Source: Ferruginibacter paludis (GTDB taxonomy: Bacteria; Bacteroidota; Bacteroidia; Chitinophagales; Chitinophagaceae). Taken from it: a DNA stretch of 64,000 nt. A program made the translations under genes and the position numbers. The stretch spans positions 434,001 through 498,000 of the forward strand of contig NZ_JAUFQJ010000015.1 of NCBI RefSeq assembly GCF_030409685.1, given 5' to 3'. Below are positions 50,809 to 59,982 of the stretch, in pieces (position 1 is the stretch's first letter; each line of letters opens with the position of its first letter). The notes under the pieces were generated by a model. That model worked only from the letters and a program-made list of their open reading frames with translations, ran no database searches and was not told the origin of the DNA.

Positions 50809-51579
50809 ATGAAAACAAAAGACGATATAGTAGAAAACTGGTTACCCCGTTACACAGGTGAAAAGCTTGAAAACTTTGGTGAATATATATTGCTGACCAA
50901 TTTTTCTAATTACGTTGCCATGTTTGCCAAATGGAACAAGGTAAAAATTATAGGTGCAGACAGACCGATGCAATGTGCTACAGCAGGCAATATCACGATT
51001 ATTAATTTTGGAATGGGTAGCCCAGGTGCAGCTACTGTAATGGATTTGCTTACCGCTATCAAACCCAAAGCAGTACTGTTTTTGGGCAAATGCGGAGGAT
51101 TAAAAAAACGCAATAAAATCGGCGATCTTATTTTACCGATTGCAGCGTTGAGAGGCGAGGGAACCAGCAACGATTATTTTCCACCGGAAGTGCCGGCGTT
51201 GCCGGCGTTTATGCTGCAAAAAGCCATTTCAACAACCATCAGGGATTATGCATGCGACTATTGGACGGGTACAGTTTACACCACCAACCGAAGGGTTTGG
51301 GAGCATGATGAAGCGTTTAAAGAATACCTCCAAAAGGTAAGGGCTTATGCCATCGACATGGAGACAGCCACCATTTTTACGGTAGGATTTTACAACAAGA
51401 TTTCAACTGGCGCCTTATTGCTGGTGAGTGATAGTCCCATGGTTCCCGAAGGCGTTAAAACAGAAGACAGCGATAAAAAAGTAACTTCCGAATACGTGGA
51501 GCGCCATTTAAAAATCGGTATCGATTCTTTAAAGCAATTGATGAATAACGGACTTACTGTGCGACACCTGCAATTTTAA
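50809..51579 (+). CDS. amn: AMP nucleosidase
   Basis: A 256-residue nucleoside phosphorylase-fold enzyme that hydrolyses AMP to adenine and ribose 5-phosphate, balancing adenylate pools. ITIINFGMGSPGAATVMDLL, VLFLGKCGGLKKRNKIGDLILPI and AIDMETATIFTVGFYNKI (the MET-x-A signature) are visible. It is the short Bacteroidota form, without the N-terminal regulatory domain of E. coli Amn. It is transcribed alone, with copy B of the dispersed repeat after it. Confidence 0.9.
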   Translation: MKTKDDIVENWLPRYTGEKLENFGEYILLTNFSNYVAMFAKWNKVKIIGADRPMQCATAGNITIINFGMGSPGAATVMDLLTAIKPKAVLFLGKCGGLKKRNKIGDLILPIAALRGEGTSNDYFPPEVPALPAFMLQKAISTTIRDYACDYWTGTVYTTNRRVWEHDEAFKEYLQKVRAYAIDMETATIFTVGFYNKISTGALLLVSDSPMVPEGVKTEDSDKKVTSEYVERHLKIGIDSLKQLMNNGLTVRHLQF

Positions 51580-51604
51580 AAGACAATTGGTCCAAACATT
51601 TTTT

Positions 51605-51638
51605 CATTGATCAGCATCGTTGCATCGCCCTCTTGTAC
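51605..51638 (-). repeat. Copy B of the 34-base dispersed repeat
   Basis: On the minus strand it begins GTACAAGAGGGCGATGC and ends GCTGATCAATG, matching copy D (35196-35229) at 27 of 34 positions. It lies 25 bases after amn and about 70 before the next gene. Confidence 0.6.
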
Positions 51639-51707
51639 TTTTATTCAAAAGCAACTGCTACATTCATTTTAATGCACTTTTTAATTCTCAGTTTATAACA
51701 ATTTTCA

Positions 51708-52784
51708 ATGGCTTCTAATTATTCTTACCAGCAACTCTATACTTTTTCAAAAAATATTTTTATCAAAATAGGTTGCAGCAATACAAATGCATCAACAGCG
51801 GCTAAAGTGTTGTTGTCGGCAGACTTGCGTGGGGTGGACAGTCATGGTATTGCCCGTTTAACTGGCTATATAAGGCTTTGGGAGGTTAATCGTATCAATG
51901 CAAACCCAACCATCACAATTGTTCATGAGACACCGTCTACCGCCACAGTAGACGGTGATAAAGGATTAGGATTGGTGGTAGCACCGGCAGCCATGCAAAT
52001 AGCGATTGACAAAGCAAAGCAGGCTGGTACAGGTTGGGTAAGTGTGAAGAACAGTAATCATTTTGGTATTGCCGGCATTCACGCCATGATGGCACTGGAA
52101 AATGATATGATTGGGATTGCAATGACCAATGCTTCGCCACTGGTAGCACCTACGTTTTCAGTAGAAAGATTATTGGGTACCAATCCCATTGCAGTAGCCA
52201 TACCGGCAGGCAGTGAGGCGCCTTTCGTTGCAGATTTTGCAACTACGACTGCGGCTAACGGAAAACTCGAAATACTCCAGCGAAAAAACGCACCGACACC
52301 CGCAGGCTGGGTACAAACCAAAACCGGTGAACCAAGTACAGATGCCGCTGAAGTTAGAAATGGGGGAGCCTTGTTACCATTGGGTGGCGATAAAGAACAC
52401 GGTAGTCACAAGGGGTATATGCTTGGCAGCATCGTAGATATTTTTTCTGCCATCCTCAGCGGTGCTAATTATGGTCCCTGGGTACCGCCTTTTCCGGCCT
52501 ATGTTCCCATGCCCGAAAATATGCCGGGTGAGGGAATCGGGCATTTTTTTGGTGCCATGCGCATTGATGCCTTTCGCCCGGCGGCAGATTTTAAAAAGCA
52601 CATGGATCAGTGGATACAACGTTTCAGCGCAGCTAAAACGGTTGCAGGCGAACAAAAAGTAGTAATACCCGGCGAACCTGAAACGGCAATGGAAGCGGAA
52701 CGTAGGAGGAATGGCATTCCATTGCAGGCATCGGTAATAAATGAACTGGAAGAACTGGCCCAGAAGTTCAGCCTGGAGATATAA
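51708..52784 (+). CDS. Ldh-family (malate/L-lactate-type) NAD(P)-dependent oxidoreductase
   Basis: A 358-residue enzyme of the Ldh2/MDH2 family, which has its own NAD-binding fold unlike classical LDH. LSADLRGVDSHGIARLTGY, SVKNSNHFGIAGIHAMMAL and NGGALLPLGGDKEHGSHKGYML are signature segments; the catalytic histidine lies in NSNHFG. Members reduce oxaloacetate, ureidoglycolate, delta1-piperideine-2-carboxylate or other 2-oxoacids; the substrate here is not clear. It is 71 bases before aspartate kinase in the same direction, so a link to amino-acid metabolism is possible. Confidence 0.88.
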   Translation: MASNYSYQQLYTFSKNIFIKIGCSNTNASTAAKVLLSADLRGVDSHGIARLTGYIRLWEVNRINANPTITIVHETPSTATVDGDKGLGLVVAPAAMQIAIDKAKQAGTGWVSVKNSNHFGIAGIHAMMALENDMIGIAMTNASPLVAPTFSVERLLGTNPIAVAIPAGSEAPFVADFATTTAANGKLEILQRKNAPTPAGWVQTKTGEPSTDAAEVRNGGALLPLGGDKEHGSHKGYMLGSIVDIFSAILSGANYGPWVPPFPAYVPMPENMPGEGIGHFFGAMRIDAFRPAADFKKHMDQWIQRFSAAKTVAGEQKVVIPGEPETAMEAERRRNGIPLQASVINELEELAQKFSLEI

Positions 52785-52822
52785 CATTTCAGGAAAAATT
52801 ATCCTCATAATCTCCCGCTGAT

Positions 52823-52830
52823 TATATTTG
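52823..52830 (+). promoter_or_regulatory. -7 element of the aspartate kinase gene
   Basis: TATATTTG matches TAnnTTTG, 24 bases before ATG 52855. It lies inside the longer open frame that reaches back to 52828, which is another reason to prefer the shorter start. Confidence 0.45.
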
Positions 52831-52854
52831 CAATCCAATTTAAAATTTACGGTA

Positions 52855-54177
52855 ATGAAAATAATGAAGTTTGGTGGTACCAGTGTAGGAAAACCAGAGC
52901 GGATGCATGAAGTAGCAAAACTGATAACAAAGGATGAAGAGCCAAAAATTGTAGTATTATCAGCTTTGAGCGGCACCACCAATTCACTGGTAGAAATAAG
53001 CAATTCGCTTGCGGGCGGCGATAGAAACCTTGCCAAGAAACAAATTGAAACTTTACAGGAACACTACCATAATTTCATCGGCCAGCTGGTTAAAACCGAC
53101 GCTGCCCTTGCAAGTGCAAAAAATATTGTCACCGAACATTTTGAATTTTTAAACATCATTTTAAAAATCTCTTTCAGCGAAGCACTGAACAAGGATATCC
53201 TTGCGCAGGGAGAACTGCTCAGTACCAAATTATTTTCAGTCTATTTAACAGAGCAGGCAATTGATCATGCATTGATTCCTGCGCTGGACTTTATGGCGAT
53301 TGACGCCGATGATGAGCCACAGGTAGCCAGCATAAAAGCAAAGCTGGATGTAGTATTGGAGCGCTTGAAAGACAAAAAGATTTTCATTACACAAGGGTTT
53401 ATTTGCCGCAATGCAAAAGGAGAAGTAGATAACTTAAAAAGAGGAGGAAGCGACTACAGTGCATCGTTGATTGCAGCAGCGGTAAATGCTTCTGTATGTG
53501 AAATATGGACAGATATTGACGGCATGCACAACAACGATCCGAGAATAGTAAAGAAAACATTTGCGATAGAGCAGATGAGTTTTGATGAGGCTGCGGAGTT
53601 GGCTTATTTTGGTGCTAAAATCTTACACCCTGCAAGCATCTGGCCTGCGCAATTTTATAAAGTGCCGGTTAAATTATTAAACACCATGCAGCCGGATGCA
53701 AAAGGTACGTTGATAACAGAATTGGCGGGGAGTGTAGGGGTAAAAGCAATTGCGGCTAAAGATGGCATCACTGCTATAAAAATCAAAAGTAGCCGTATGT
53801 TACTGGCCTACGGTTTTTTAAGAAAAATATTTGAGGTGTTTGAAAAGCACCGCACTTCAATTGATATGATCACTACTTCAGAAGTAGGTGTATCCCTCAC
53901 CATTGACAGTGACAGCAGCTTGCCTGCAATCATCCAGGAGTTGGAGCCATTCGGTACCGTAGAAATTGACGCTGATCAAACTATTGTTTCTATAGTTGGC
54001 AATGAAATTACAGAGACCAAAGATGTAATGGAACAAATCTTTAAATCTTTAAGTGGAATTCCTATCCGCATGGTAAGTTATGGAGGAAGCAGTCACAATA
54101 TCTCCATCCTGATTCCTAAAAATTATAAAGTACAAACGCTGCAGTTATTAAATTCAGGTTTATTTGGGCTGATGTGA
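52855..54177 (+). CDS. lysC: Aspartate kinase
   Basis: Aspartate kinase starts the lysine, threonine, methionine and diaminopimelate pathway. The 440-residue product has the kinase N-terminus MKIMKFGGTSVGKPERM (the KFGGTS motif) and the catalytic region FICRNAKGEVDNLKRGGSDYSASL, then two ACT domains (about 300-440; GITAIKIKSSRMLLAYGFLRK; TIVSIVGNEITETKDVMEQIF). It is monofunctional, without a homoserine dehydrogenase part. I start at ATG 52855, the standard family start; the open frame to 52828 is ignored. It converges on the DUF962 gene with one base between. Confidence 0.94.
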   Translation: MKIMKFGGTSVGKPERMHEVAKLITKDEEPKIVVLSALSGTTNSLVEISNSLAGGDRNLAKKQIETLQEHYHNFIGQLVKTDAALASAKNIVTEHFEFLNIILKISFSEALNKDILAQGELLSTKLFSVYLTEQAIDHALIPALDFMAIDADDEPQVASIKAKLDVVLERLKDKKIFITQGFICRNAKGEVDNLKRGGSDYSASLIAAAVNASVCEIWTDIDGMHNNDPRIVKKTFAIEQMSFDEAAELAYFGAKILHPASIWPAQFYKVPVKLLNTMQPDAKGTLITELAGSVGVKAIAAKDGITAIKIKSSRMLLAYGFLRKIFEVFEKHRTSIDMITTSEVGVSLTIDSDSSLPAIIQELEPFGTVEIDADQTIVSIVGNEITETKDVMEQIFKSLSGIPIRMVSYGGSSHNISILIPKNYKVQTLQLLNSGLFGLM

Positions 54178-54178
54178 T

Positions 54179-54643
54179 TTATAGGGATATACCCAATCTT
54201 CTATAAATAAAACTCATCAGCCAGGCAGGACCTATTAGCAAAAATTGAAGGTCTTTAAAAAAGGAAGGTTTCTTTCCCTCTATTTTGTGCCCGTAAAACT
54301 GGCCAATCCAGGCTGCGATAAATATTAACAGCGAAAAAGCCCAGAGCGGCATAAAAAAATGTAGTTCAATTAAGTGACATACCAGCAGGCAAATTGTGCC
54401 GAATAAAAGCATGCCAATCCACAGACTTTTGCTTAGCAGGAAGTAATAAAAAATAATCAGCACAAACGCAATCAAAGCCACATTTACCCGGTGACCTGTT
54501 ATTTCAAAAGGGAGTTTGATACTGTATAGAAATCCAACAATTGAAAAAAAGATGGCGGGTACACATATCCAGTGAATCGTTTTATTGGTAACGTTTTGAT
54601 GGCTCTCTCCATATTCAGACAGCCATTGTTGTAAGGTCGGCAT
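54179..54643 (-). CDS. DUF962 family membrane protein (Mpo1-like)
   Basis: A 154-residue membrane protein of the DUF962/YGL010W family. The characteristic motifs YGESHQNVTNKTIHWICVP near the N-terminus and AWIGQFYGHKIEGKKPSFFKD near the C-terminus surround several membrane helices; yeast Mpo1 of this family is a 2-hydroxy fatty acid dioxygenase. The conserved His residues (H-x3-N-x3-H, GHK) could bind iron. I chose ATG 54641-54643 (MPTLQQWLSEYG) over a TTG at 54664. Bacterial function is unproven. Confidence 0.82.
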   Translation of the reverse strand: MPTLQQWLSEYGESHQNVTNKTIHWICVPAIFFSIVGFLYSIKLPFEITGHRVNVALIAFVLIIFYYFLLSKSLWIGMLLFGTICLLVCHLIELHFFMPLWAFSLLIFIAAWIGQFYGHKIEGKKPSFFKDLQFLLIGPAWLMSFIYRRLGISL

Positions 54644-54808
54644 GACATCGTTTTTATATCTCAAGTTAATTCATCCTGTCCATATTCGAAACGGAGACTC
54701 GCCGCTAAGGGAAGAGTGCCAGGAAATTATTTATTTAAAAAGCATGCAACTTTTAGTAGTAACTGAATGTCTTAGCATTGGTTTTTCATAGGATATTGGA
54801 TTTAAAAC

Positions 54809-54840
54809 GGGGAGAGATTTTTATCTCACCCCTTTATTTT
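54809..54840 (+). terminator. Hairpin downstream of queA, direction unclear
   Basis: GGGGAGAGAT (54809-54818) and ATCTCACCCC (54823-54832), one mismatch and a TTTT loop, with a T-rich tail on the plus strand. It lies 108 bases after the queA stop on the minus side; the hairpin at 54888-54911 is the better queA terminator. Confidence 0.35.
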
Positions 54841-54887
54841 TTAGGTCAGTATCCCAATCGGTAACAAATTGCTTCTCAAAGTGGCCC

Positions 54888-54911
54888 AAAAAAAGCCGCA
54901 AATTTTGCAGC
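54888..54911 (-). terminator. Rho-independent terminator of queA
   Basis: On the minus strand GCTGCAAA pairs with TTTGCGGC (plus 54904-54911 and 54895-54902, with one G-U pair and a single-base centre), followed by seven U (A-run 54888-54894). It lies 29 bases after the stop codon. Confidence 0.7.
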
Positions 54912-54939
54912 TTCTTTTTATAAATATTTCACTTCATTC

Positions 54940-55989
54940 CTAAACGATCAGCATGGCATCTCCATAACTGAAAAAACGGTATTTGTCTTTAATGGCTTTT
55001 TTATAAGCTTCCATCACTACATCATAACCTGCAAAAGCGCAAGTCATAATTAACAAACTTGTTTTTGGCAAATGAAAGTTGGTAACGAGTGCATCAGCAA
55101 TAGAAAAATTATATGGCGGATGAATAAACATGTTCGTCCAGCCTTCCGAAGGTTTCAATAATTTTTGAGCGGTAAAAGAAGATTCCATTGCCCGCATGGT
55201 TGTTGTGCCAACAGAGCAAATTCTTCTGCCATCAGTTTTTGCCTTGTTTACGATAGCACAGGCTGTTTCATCAATGCCATAATATTCAGCATCCATTTTG
55301 TGTTTGCTAAGATCTTCCACTTCAATCGGGCGAAAAGTACCAAGGCCTGTATGAAGCGTTACTTCTGCAAAACGAAGCCCTTTGATTTCTAGTCTTTTTA
55401 TTAATTCTTTACTAAAGTGCAATCCTGCGGTTGGGGCTGCAACAGCTCCTTCATGTTTTGCATATACTGTCTGGTAACGCTCCTTATCTTCTTCATCCGG
55501 CTTGCGCTTGATATATTTTGGTAAAGGCGTTTCACCCATAAAGTCCAGCATAGTCCTGAATTCTTCTTCTGTGCCATCCCATAAAAAACGAATGGTACGT
55601 CCACGGCTGGTGGTGTTATCAATTACTTCTGCAACCAGTTCATCATTTTCACCAAAATATAATTTATTGCCAACACGAATTTTACGGGCTGGGTCAACAA
55701 TTACATCCCACAAACGGTTGGGCTTATTTAATTCTCTCAATAAAAACACTTCAATCTTGGCACCTGTTTTTTCTTTGCGTCCATACATACGGGCAGGAAA
55801 AACTTTAGTATTATTTACAACCATTACATCCTTGTCATCAAAGTATTCAATAATATCACGGAAGTTTCTATTTTCAATTTCACCGGTTTTGCGATGAATT
55901 ACCATCATCCGGCTGTCTTCTCTTCTTTTGGTTGGGTTTTGGGCAATAAGGTTTAATGGAAGGTCGAATCGGAACTGACTTAATTTCAT
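54940..55989 (-). CDS. queA: S-adenosylmethionine:tRNA ribosyltransferase-isomerase
   Basis: QueA transfers and isomerises the ribosyl part of SAM onto preQ1-modified tRNA to form epoxyqueuosine, the wobble base of queuosine tRNAs. The 349-residue product begins MKLSQFRFDLPLNLIAQNPTK and has FPARMYGRKEKTG, VAAPTAGLHFSKELI, EVTLHTGLGTFRPIEVEDL and TNFHLPKTSLLIMTCAF. I chose ATG 55987-55989, the family start, although the open frame reaches 56058 and a promoter-like TAGCTTTG (minus, plus 56099-56106) would include the longer start. The extra 23 residues match no QueA. Confidence 0.95.
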   Translation of the reverse strand: MKLSQFRFDLPLNLIAQNPTKRREDSRMMVIHRKTGEIENRNFRDIIEYFDDKDVMVVNNTKVFPARMYGRKEKTGAKIEVFLLRELNKPNRLWDVIVDPARKIRVGNKLYFGENDELVAEVIDNTTSRGRTIRFLWDGTEEEFRTMLDFMGETPLPKYIKRKPDEEDKERYQTVYAKHEGAVAAPTAGLHFSKELIKRLEIKGLRFAEVTLHTGLGTFRPIEVEDLSKHKMDAEYYGIDETACAIVNKAKTDGRRICSVGTTTMRAMESSFTAQKLLKPSEGWTNMFIHPPYNFSIADALVTNFHLPKTSLLIMTCAFAGYDVVMEAYKKAIKDKYRFFSYGDAMLIV

Positions 55990-56098
55990 ATTGATCAATA
56001 AATTTTTGAATGATAACCAGCCCTGATACTGTAGTGATTTACAGAGATATGTAGCCATTGAAAGGCACTTATCATGTTACGGCATGATTTTAAGAGTG

Positions 56099-56106
56099 CA
56101 AAGCTA
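56099..56106 (-). promoter_or_regulatory. -7 element upstream of queA
   Basis: On the minus strand TAGCTTTG matches TAnnTTTG, about 110 bases before the queA ATG. No -33 TTTG stands at the right distance. Confidence 0.35.
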
Positions 56107-56231
56107 CGGCTTTTTAAGGAATTTGATTTAAGTTTTATGGAAACCGCATTGGTACAACATATGCATATTTTAATTCGTTAAATATGCCTTTATATTTTGT
56201 AAAATGTGCTATTCTGCTCAACTTTATAACA

Positions 56232-59200
56232 ATGGGAAAATTTAATACAAAAACGATGTTTTACAGGAGCAGAAAAGTGATCATGGTAATAGTGGCAGTA
56301 CTGTTTTGCCTGCAGGGTGTGAGTCAAAAAAACGCTTCAAATAAATATCCCAGCCTGTTTTGGGAAATCACCGGAAACGGGTTAAAAAGGCCTTCCTATC
56401 TTTTTGGTACTATGCATGTGAGCAATAAAATGGTATTTCATCTGAGCGATTCTTTTTACTACGCCATGAAAAATGTGGATGCAGTAGCGCTTGAGTTAAA
56501 CCCCGATGTTTGGCAGGGCCAGATGGTTAACCTCGACAGGTTAAAGCAGAACTACTCCAATTTTGTAAAAGCACCGGGTGATGATTTGCTAACCGAGAAC
56601 TCCTTCCGAATTAAGCCTTACGATGACGAATTAAAAATTGCGCTAAGCACCGAGCCTACTGTTGTAAATAATTTGCTGTACCGCAGTTACAAGGCCAGGG
56701 AAGATTTTGAAGAGAATACATTTTTGGATATGTATATTTTTCAGACCGGAAAAAAAATGGGAAAGCGTTCTGCCGGGGTAGAAGATTTTTATGAAACGGA
56801 AAAAATAGTGCTACAGGCGTATGCGGATATGGCAACAGAAAAAAATAAAAAGCAGATAGATACGGATGGCGAATCAATGGGAGATATTACCAAGAAAATA
56901 CAGGAAGCTTACCGCCGGGGTGATCTTGATTTGATGGATTCGCTGGACATCATGACAGAAAGATCCATTGCTTTCAGGGAAAATTTTTTATACAAACGCA
57001 ATGAAGTACAAGCCAACTCCATTGATACCATTATAAAAAAAAGCAGCCTTTTTGTTGGTGTTGGTGCGGCGCATTTGCCCGGCCAACGAGGGGTTATAGA
57101 AATGCTGCGTAAAATGGGATACCATTTGCGGCCGATAAAAATGACCGATAGGGATGCTGCAAAAAAAGAAGAAACAGATAAATTAAAAGTGCCGGTGGTA
57201 TTTGTTGAAAGACAGGCGGATGATGGGTTCTACAGTGTTGATATGCCCGGGCCTTTATTTAAAATGACGGACGAATTTCATGGGTTGGATAGAAGACAAT
57301 ATTCAGACATGAGTAATGGTAGTTACTACCTGGTAACAAGAATCAACACACACGCAGCTTTTACTGGTCAAAGTGAAGAACAGGTGATGAAGAAAGTGGA
57401 TAGCATGCTGTATGAAAATATACCAGGTAAAATCGTAAAAAAATTGGCTTTAGAGAAAAGTGGTTACCGTGGATTTGATATAACGAACAAAACAAGAACG
57501 GGCGATCTGCAGCGTTATAATATTTTTATAACGCCATTCGAAATATTAGTTTTTAAAATGAGCGGTAAGGAAAGTTATGTAGAGGGTGAAGAAGCCAATC
57601 ATTTCTTTTCCTCCATCCGGTTAAAAAAAATGGAGGACAAACCCATGGTTTACACCCCGGCTCAAGGCGGATTTTCTGTTAAAATAATTCACCAACCCAA
57701 AGAGAGTATGGATGGCAGCAACAGTGATGGTATTGACAGATGGGAGTATGAAGCAATGGATAAAACAACAGGAGATGCCTACCTTATTCTTAAAAAAATG
57801 GTATACAATTTTAAGTTCCTCGATCAGGATACTTTTGATTTAAAGTTGATAGAGGAATCTTTTCGTTCACCAGATTATTTTTCAAAGCAGCTGCAACGGC
57901 GTATTGGCAATTTTAATGGCTACCCTATGCTTGATGTGAAGGAGAAATTAAAAGACGGCAGTTTTGTTACCGCAAAGTACATAATAAAAGGGCCTCAATA
58001 TTTTGTGATTGCCGCCAGGAGTAAAAACGAAAAAAGGGATTTCAGTGACTATTTTAATTCTTTTCATTTTGCACCTTATAATTACACTTCTCCTAAAGTT
58101 TATACAGATACTTTTATGCACTTTATTGCAACAACCCCCGTTTCGCCTGATTTTGATGAAGGCTACCGGGCCAAACTGGAACAGGTGAGTAAAGAAGTTG
58201 CAGGCAGCAGAAGGTATGCCAACTATAACAGTTACTGGCCTAAAACCCGCAATGCGGTATTTAGAAGTGATTCCACAGGAGAAATGATCGGGGTTTCCAT
58301 TCAGCGTTACCCTAAATATTTTTATGTAAGAGATACAGCAAAATTCTGGACTGATGAAATGAAAAAGTATACAGAGAAAAGTGATCTTTTACTGTATAGC
58401 AAAGATTCCTTTTTACTTTCCAATGGAACAAGGGGTTTATCATTTGTATTACGGGATTCCGGTTCTTCCGGGACCATCAACCGCCTCAGTTTATTACAGG
58501 GTAATTACCTTTTTAACCTGGTTACGATGGGAGATACGATGAATGTTCAAAGCAGTTTCATCCATACTTTTTTTGACAAATTTGAACCCGGTAAAAAAAC
58601 AGGAAGAAGTATTTTTACTGATTGTCTTGACAGCTTTTTTACCGATCTTTTTAGTAAAGACAGTTCCACCCATGCAAAGGCCGTGCAGGACCTGAGCAAT
58701 ATATATTATGGAGAAAAAGGGGTGCCGAAAATAATGAATGCATTGCAGAAATTATCGCCAAAAGACAATGATTATTTGACTCTTAAAAGTAAACTGATTG
58801 CAGAACTGGGTTATATCAAAGATACATCCCACCAGGTTGTAGTTGATCATCTTAAAAACATATATGAACAAACTGCCGATACCAGCATTTTTCAAAATGA
58901 AGTGATAGAAGCGTTGGCAAGGCATAAAACCACCAAGGCTGTTAATCTTTTTAAGGAATTGATTTTACGGGATCCTGCTGTTTTTGACAGAGATTATGGT
59001 TACACCAATTTGTTTGAAAGATTGGAAGATTCGTTGCAGTTGGCAGCTTCATTGTACCCGGAAATTTTGCAGCTGACATCTTTAGAAGATTATAAAGAAC
59101 CTGTGACTTCCCTTCTTGTAAAACTTGTTGACAGCGGTTTTATTAAAGCGGCACAATACAGCAGCTTCTTCAACAAGATTTATTTTGATGCAAAAATAGC

Positions 59201-59960
59201 CTTGAAAAAACAGCAGGGAAAAGAAGAGAAAAAACTGGCTGAAAATAAAATGAGAGATGATGGCGACGATGACAACGAATTGATGCGGGTAAAAGGATAC
59301 GATGCCAATAACAACAATGAAGCTTTGAATAACTATGCTACCTTATTGATTCCCTTTTATGATAGTAATGCTACTATACCTAAATTTTTTGATAAACTGC
59401 TCCGGTCCCGGGAAGATGATATTGTAATGAATACTGCCTTGCTATTATTGCGGAATAAAAAAACAGTTGCAGATAGCGTACTGTTTGCACTGGCGGCAAA
59501 AGATAAAACAAGAGGTTTATTGTTTGAAAAAATGGAAAAGATAAACAGGCTTGATAAATTTCCATCGCTGTATAAAACGCAATTGGCAATGGCACGCAGC
59601 TACCTGGTGGCGAATAAAAATTATGCAGCGATTGACAGTATTGTTTATGTATCGAAACAAACTACAGCGTATGATAAAAAGCGGGGTACCGTTTATTTTT
59701 TTAAGTACCGGGTAAAAAAGCAGGATGACTGGAAAATTGGTATCAGTGGCCTGCAACCTGAAAATGGAAAAGATGTAAGCAGTGATGATAAATTATCTCT
59801 TATGACGGATAAAAAAATTAAAGAAGATATTCCGGTGCTGGCGCAGTTTCAGGAGCAACTTAAAAAGATCTTGTTTAATGTCCATAAGAGTGCCCGCAAT
59901 TTTTTTGAGATGGATACAAACGGTTATCAGTTTAAAAGAAGAATGACTGAAGAAGATTAG
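56232..59960 (+). CDS. Large TraB/GumN-domain protein with long C-terminal region
   Basis: A 1242-residue exported protein. After a signal peptide (residues about 9-32, VIMVIVAVLFCLQGVSQ) residues about 40-325 form a TraB/GumN domain with GTMHVSNK (59-66), VDAVALELNP and FVGVGAAHLPGQRGVIEMLRKMGY, a fold that contains tiki-type metalloproteases and related enzymes. The next ~900 residues have no family I recognise; they contain repeats of SFRSPDYFS- and YRGFD-like segments, then helical HEAT- or ARM-like repeats (about 850-1190; VIEALARHKTTKAVNLFKEL). ATG 56232 is chosen because 56184 would place 16 extra residues before the signal peptide. No operon partner. Confidence 0.8.
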   Translation: MGKFNTKTMFYRSRKVIMVIVAVLFCLQGVSQKNASNKYPSLFWEITGNGLKRPSYLFGTMHVSNKMVFHLSDSFYYAMKNVDAVALELNPDVWQGQMVNLDRLKQNYSNFVKAPGDDLLTENSFRIKPYDDELKIALSTEPTVVNNLLYRSYKAREDFEENTFLDMYIFQTGKKMGKRSAGVEDFYETEKIVLQAYADMATEKNKKQIDTDGESMGDITKKIQEAYRRGDLDLMDSLDIMTERSIAFRENFLYKRNEVQANSIDTIIKKSSLFVGVGAAHLPGQRGVIEMLRKMGYHLRPIKMTDRDAAKKEETDKLKVPVVFVERQADDGFYSVDMPGPLFKMTDEFHGLDRRQYSDMSNGSYYLVTRINTHAAFTGQSEEQVMKKVDSMLYENIPGKIVKKLALEKSGYRGFDITNKTRTGDLQRYNIFITPFEILVFKMSGKESYVEGEEANHFFSSIRLKKMEDKPMVYTPAQGGFSVKIIHQPKESMDGSNSDGIDRWEYEAMDKTTGDAYLILKKMVYNFKFLDQDTFDLKLIEESFRSPDYFSKQLQRRIGNFNGYPMLDVKEKLKDGSFVTAKYIIKGPQYFVIAARSKNEKRDFSDYFNSFHFAPYNYTSPKVYTDTFMHFIATTPVSPDFDEGYRAKLEQVSKEVAGSRRYANYNSYWPKTRNAVFRSDSTGEMIGVSIQRYPKYFYVRDTAKFWTDEMKKYTEKSDLLLYSKDSFLLSNGTRGLSFVLRDSGSSGTINRLSLLQGNYLFNLVTMGDTMNVQSSFIHTFFDKFEPGKKTGRSIFTDCLDSFFTDLFSKDSSTHAKAVQDLSNIYYGEKGVPKIMNALQKLSPKDNDYLTLKSKLIAELGYIKDTSHQVVVDHLKNIYEQTADTSIFQNEVIEALARHKTTKAVNLFKELILRDPAVFDRDYGYTNLFERLEDSLQLAASLYPEILQLTSLEDYKEPVTSLLVKLVDSGFIKAAQYSSFFNKIYFDAKIALKKQQGKEEKKLAENKMRDDGDDDNELMRVKGYDANNNNEALNNYATLLIPFYDSNATIPKFFDKLLRSREDDIVMNTALLLLRNKKTVADSVLFALAAKDKTRGLLFEKMEKINRLDKFPSLYKTQLAMARSYLVANKNYAAIDSIVYVSKQTTAYDKKRGTVYFFKYRVKKQDDWKIGISGLQPENGKDVSSDDKLSLMTDKKIKEDIPVLAQFQEQLKKILFNVHKSARNFFEMDTNGYQFKRRMTEED

Positions 59961-59982
59961 GCATGCGGTTCACCGTAAGCAA

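Noticed and set aside
52828..52854. Earlier start for aspartate kinase
   Set aside because: It would place the -7 element inside the coding region and add residues not found in the family.
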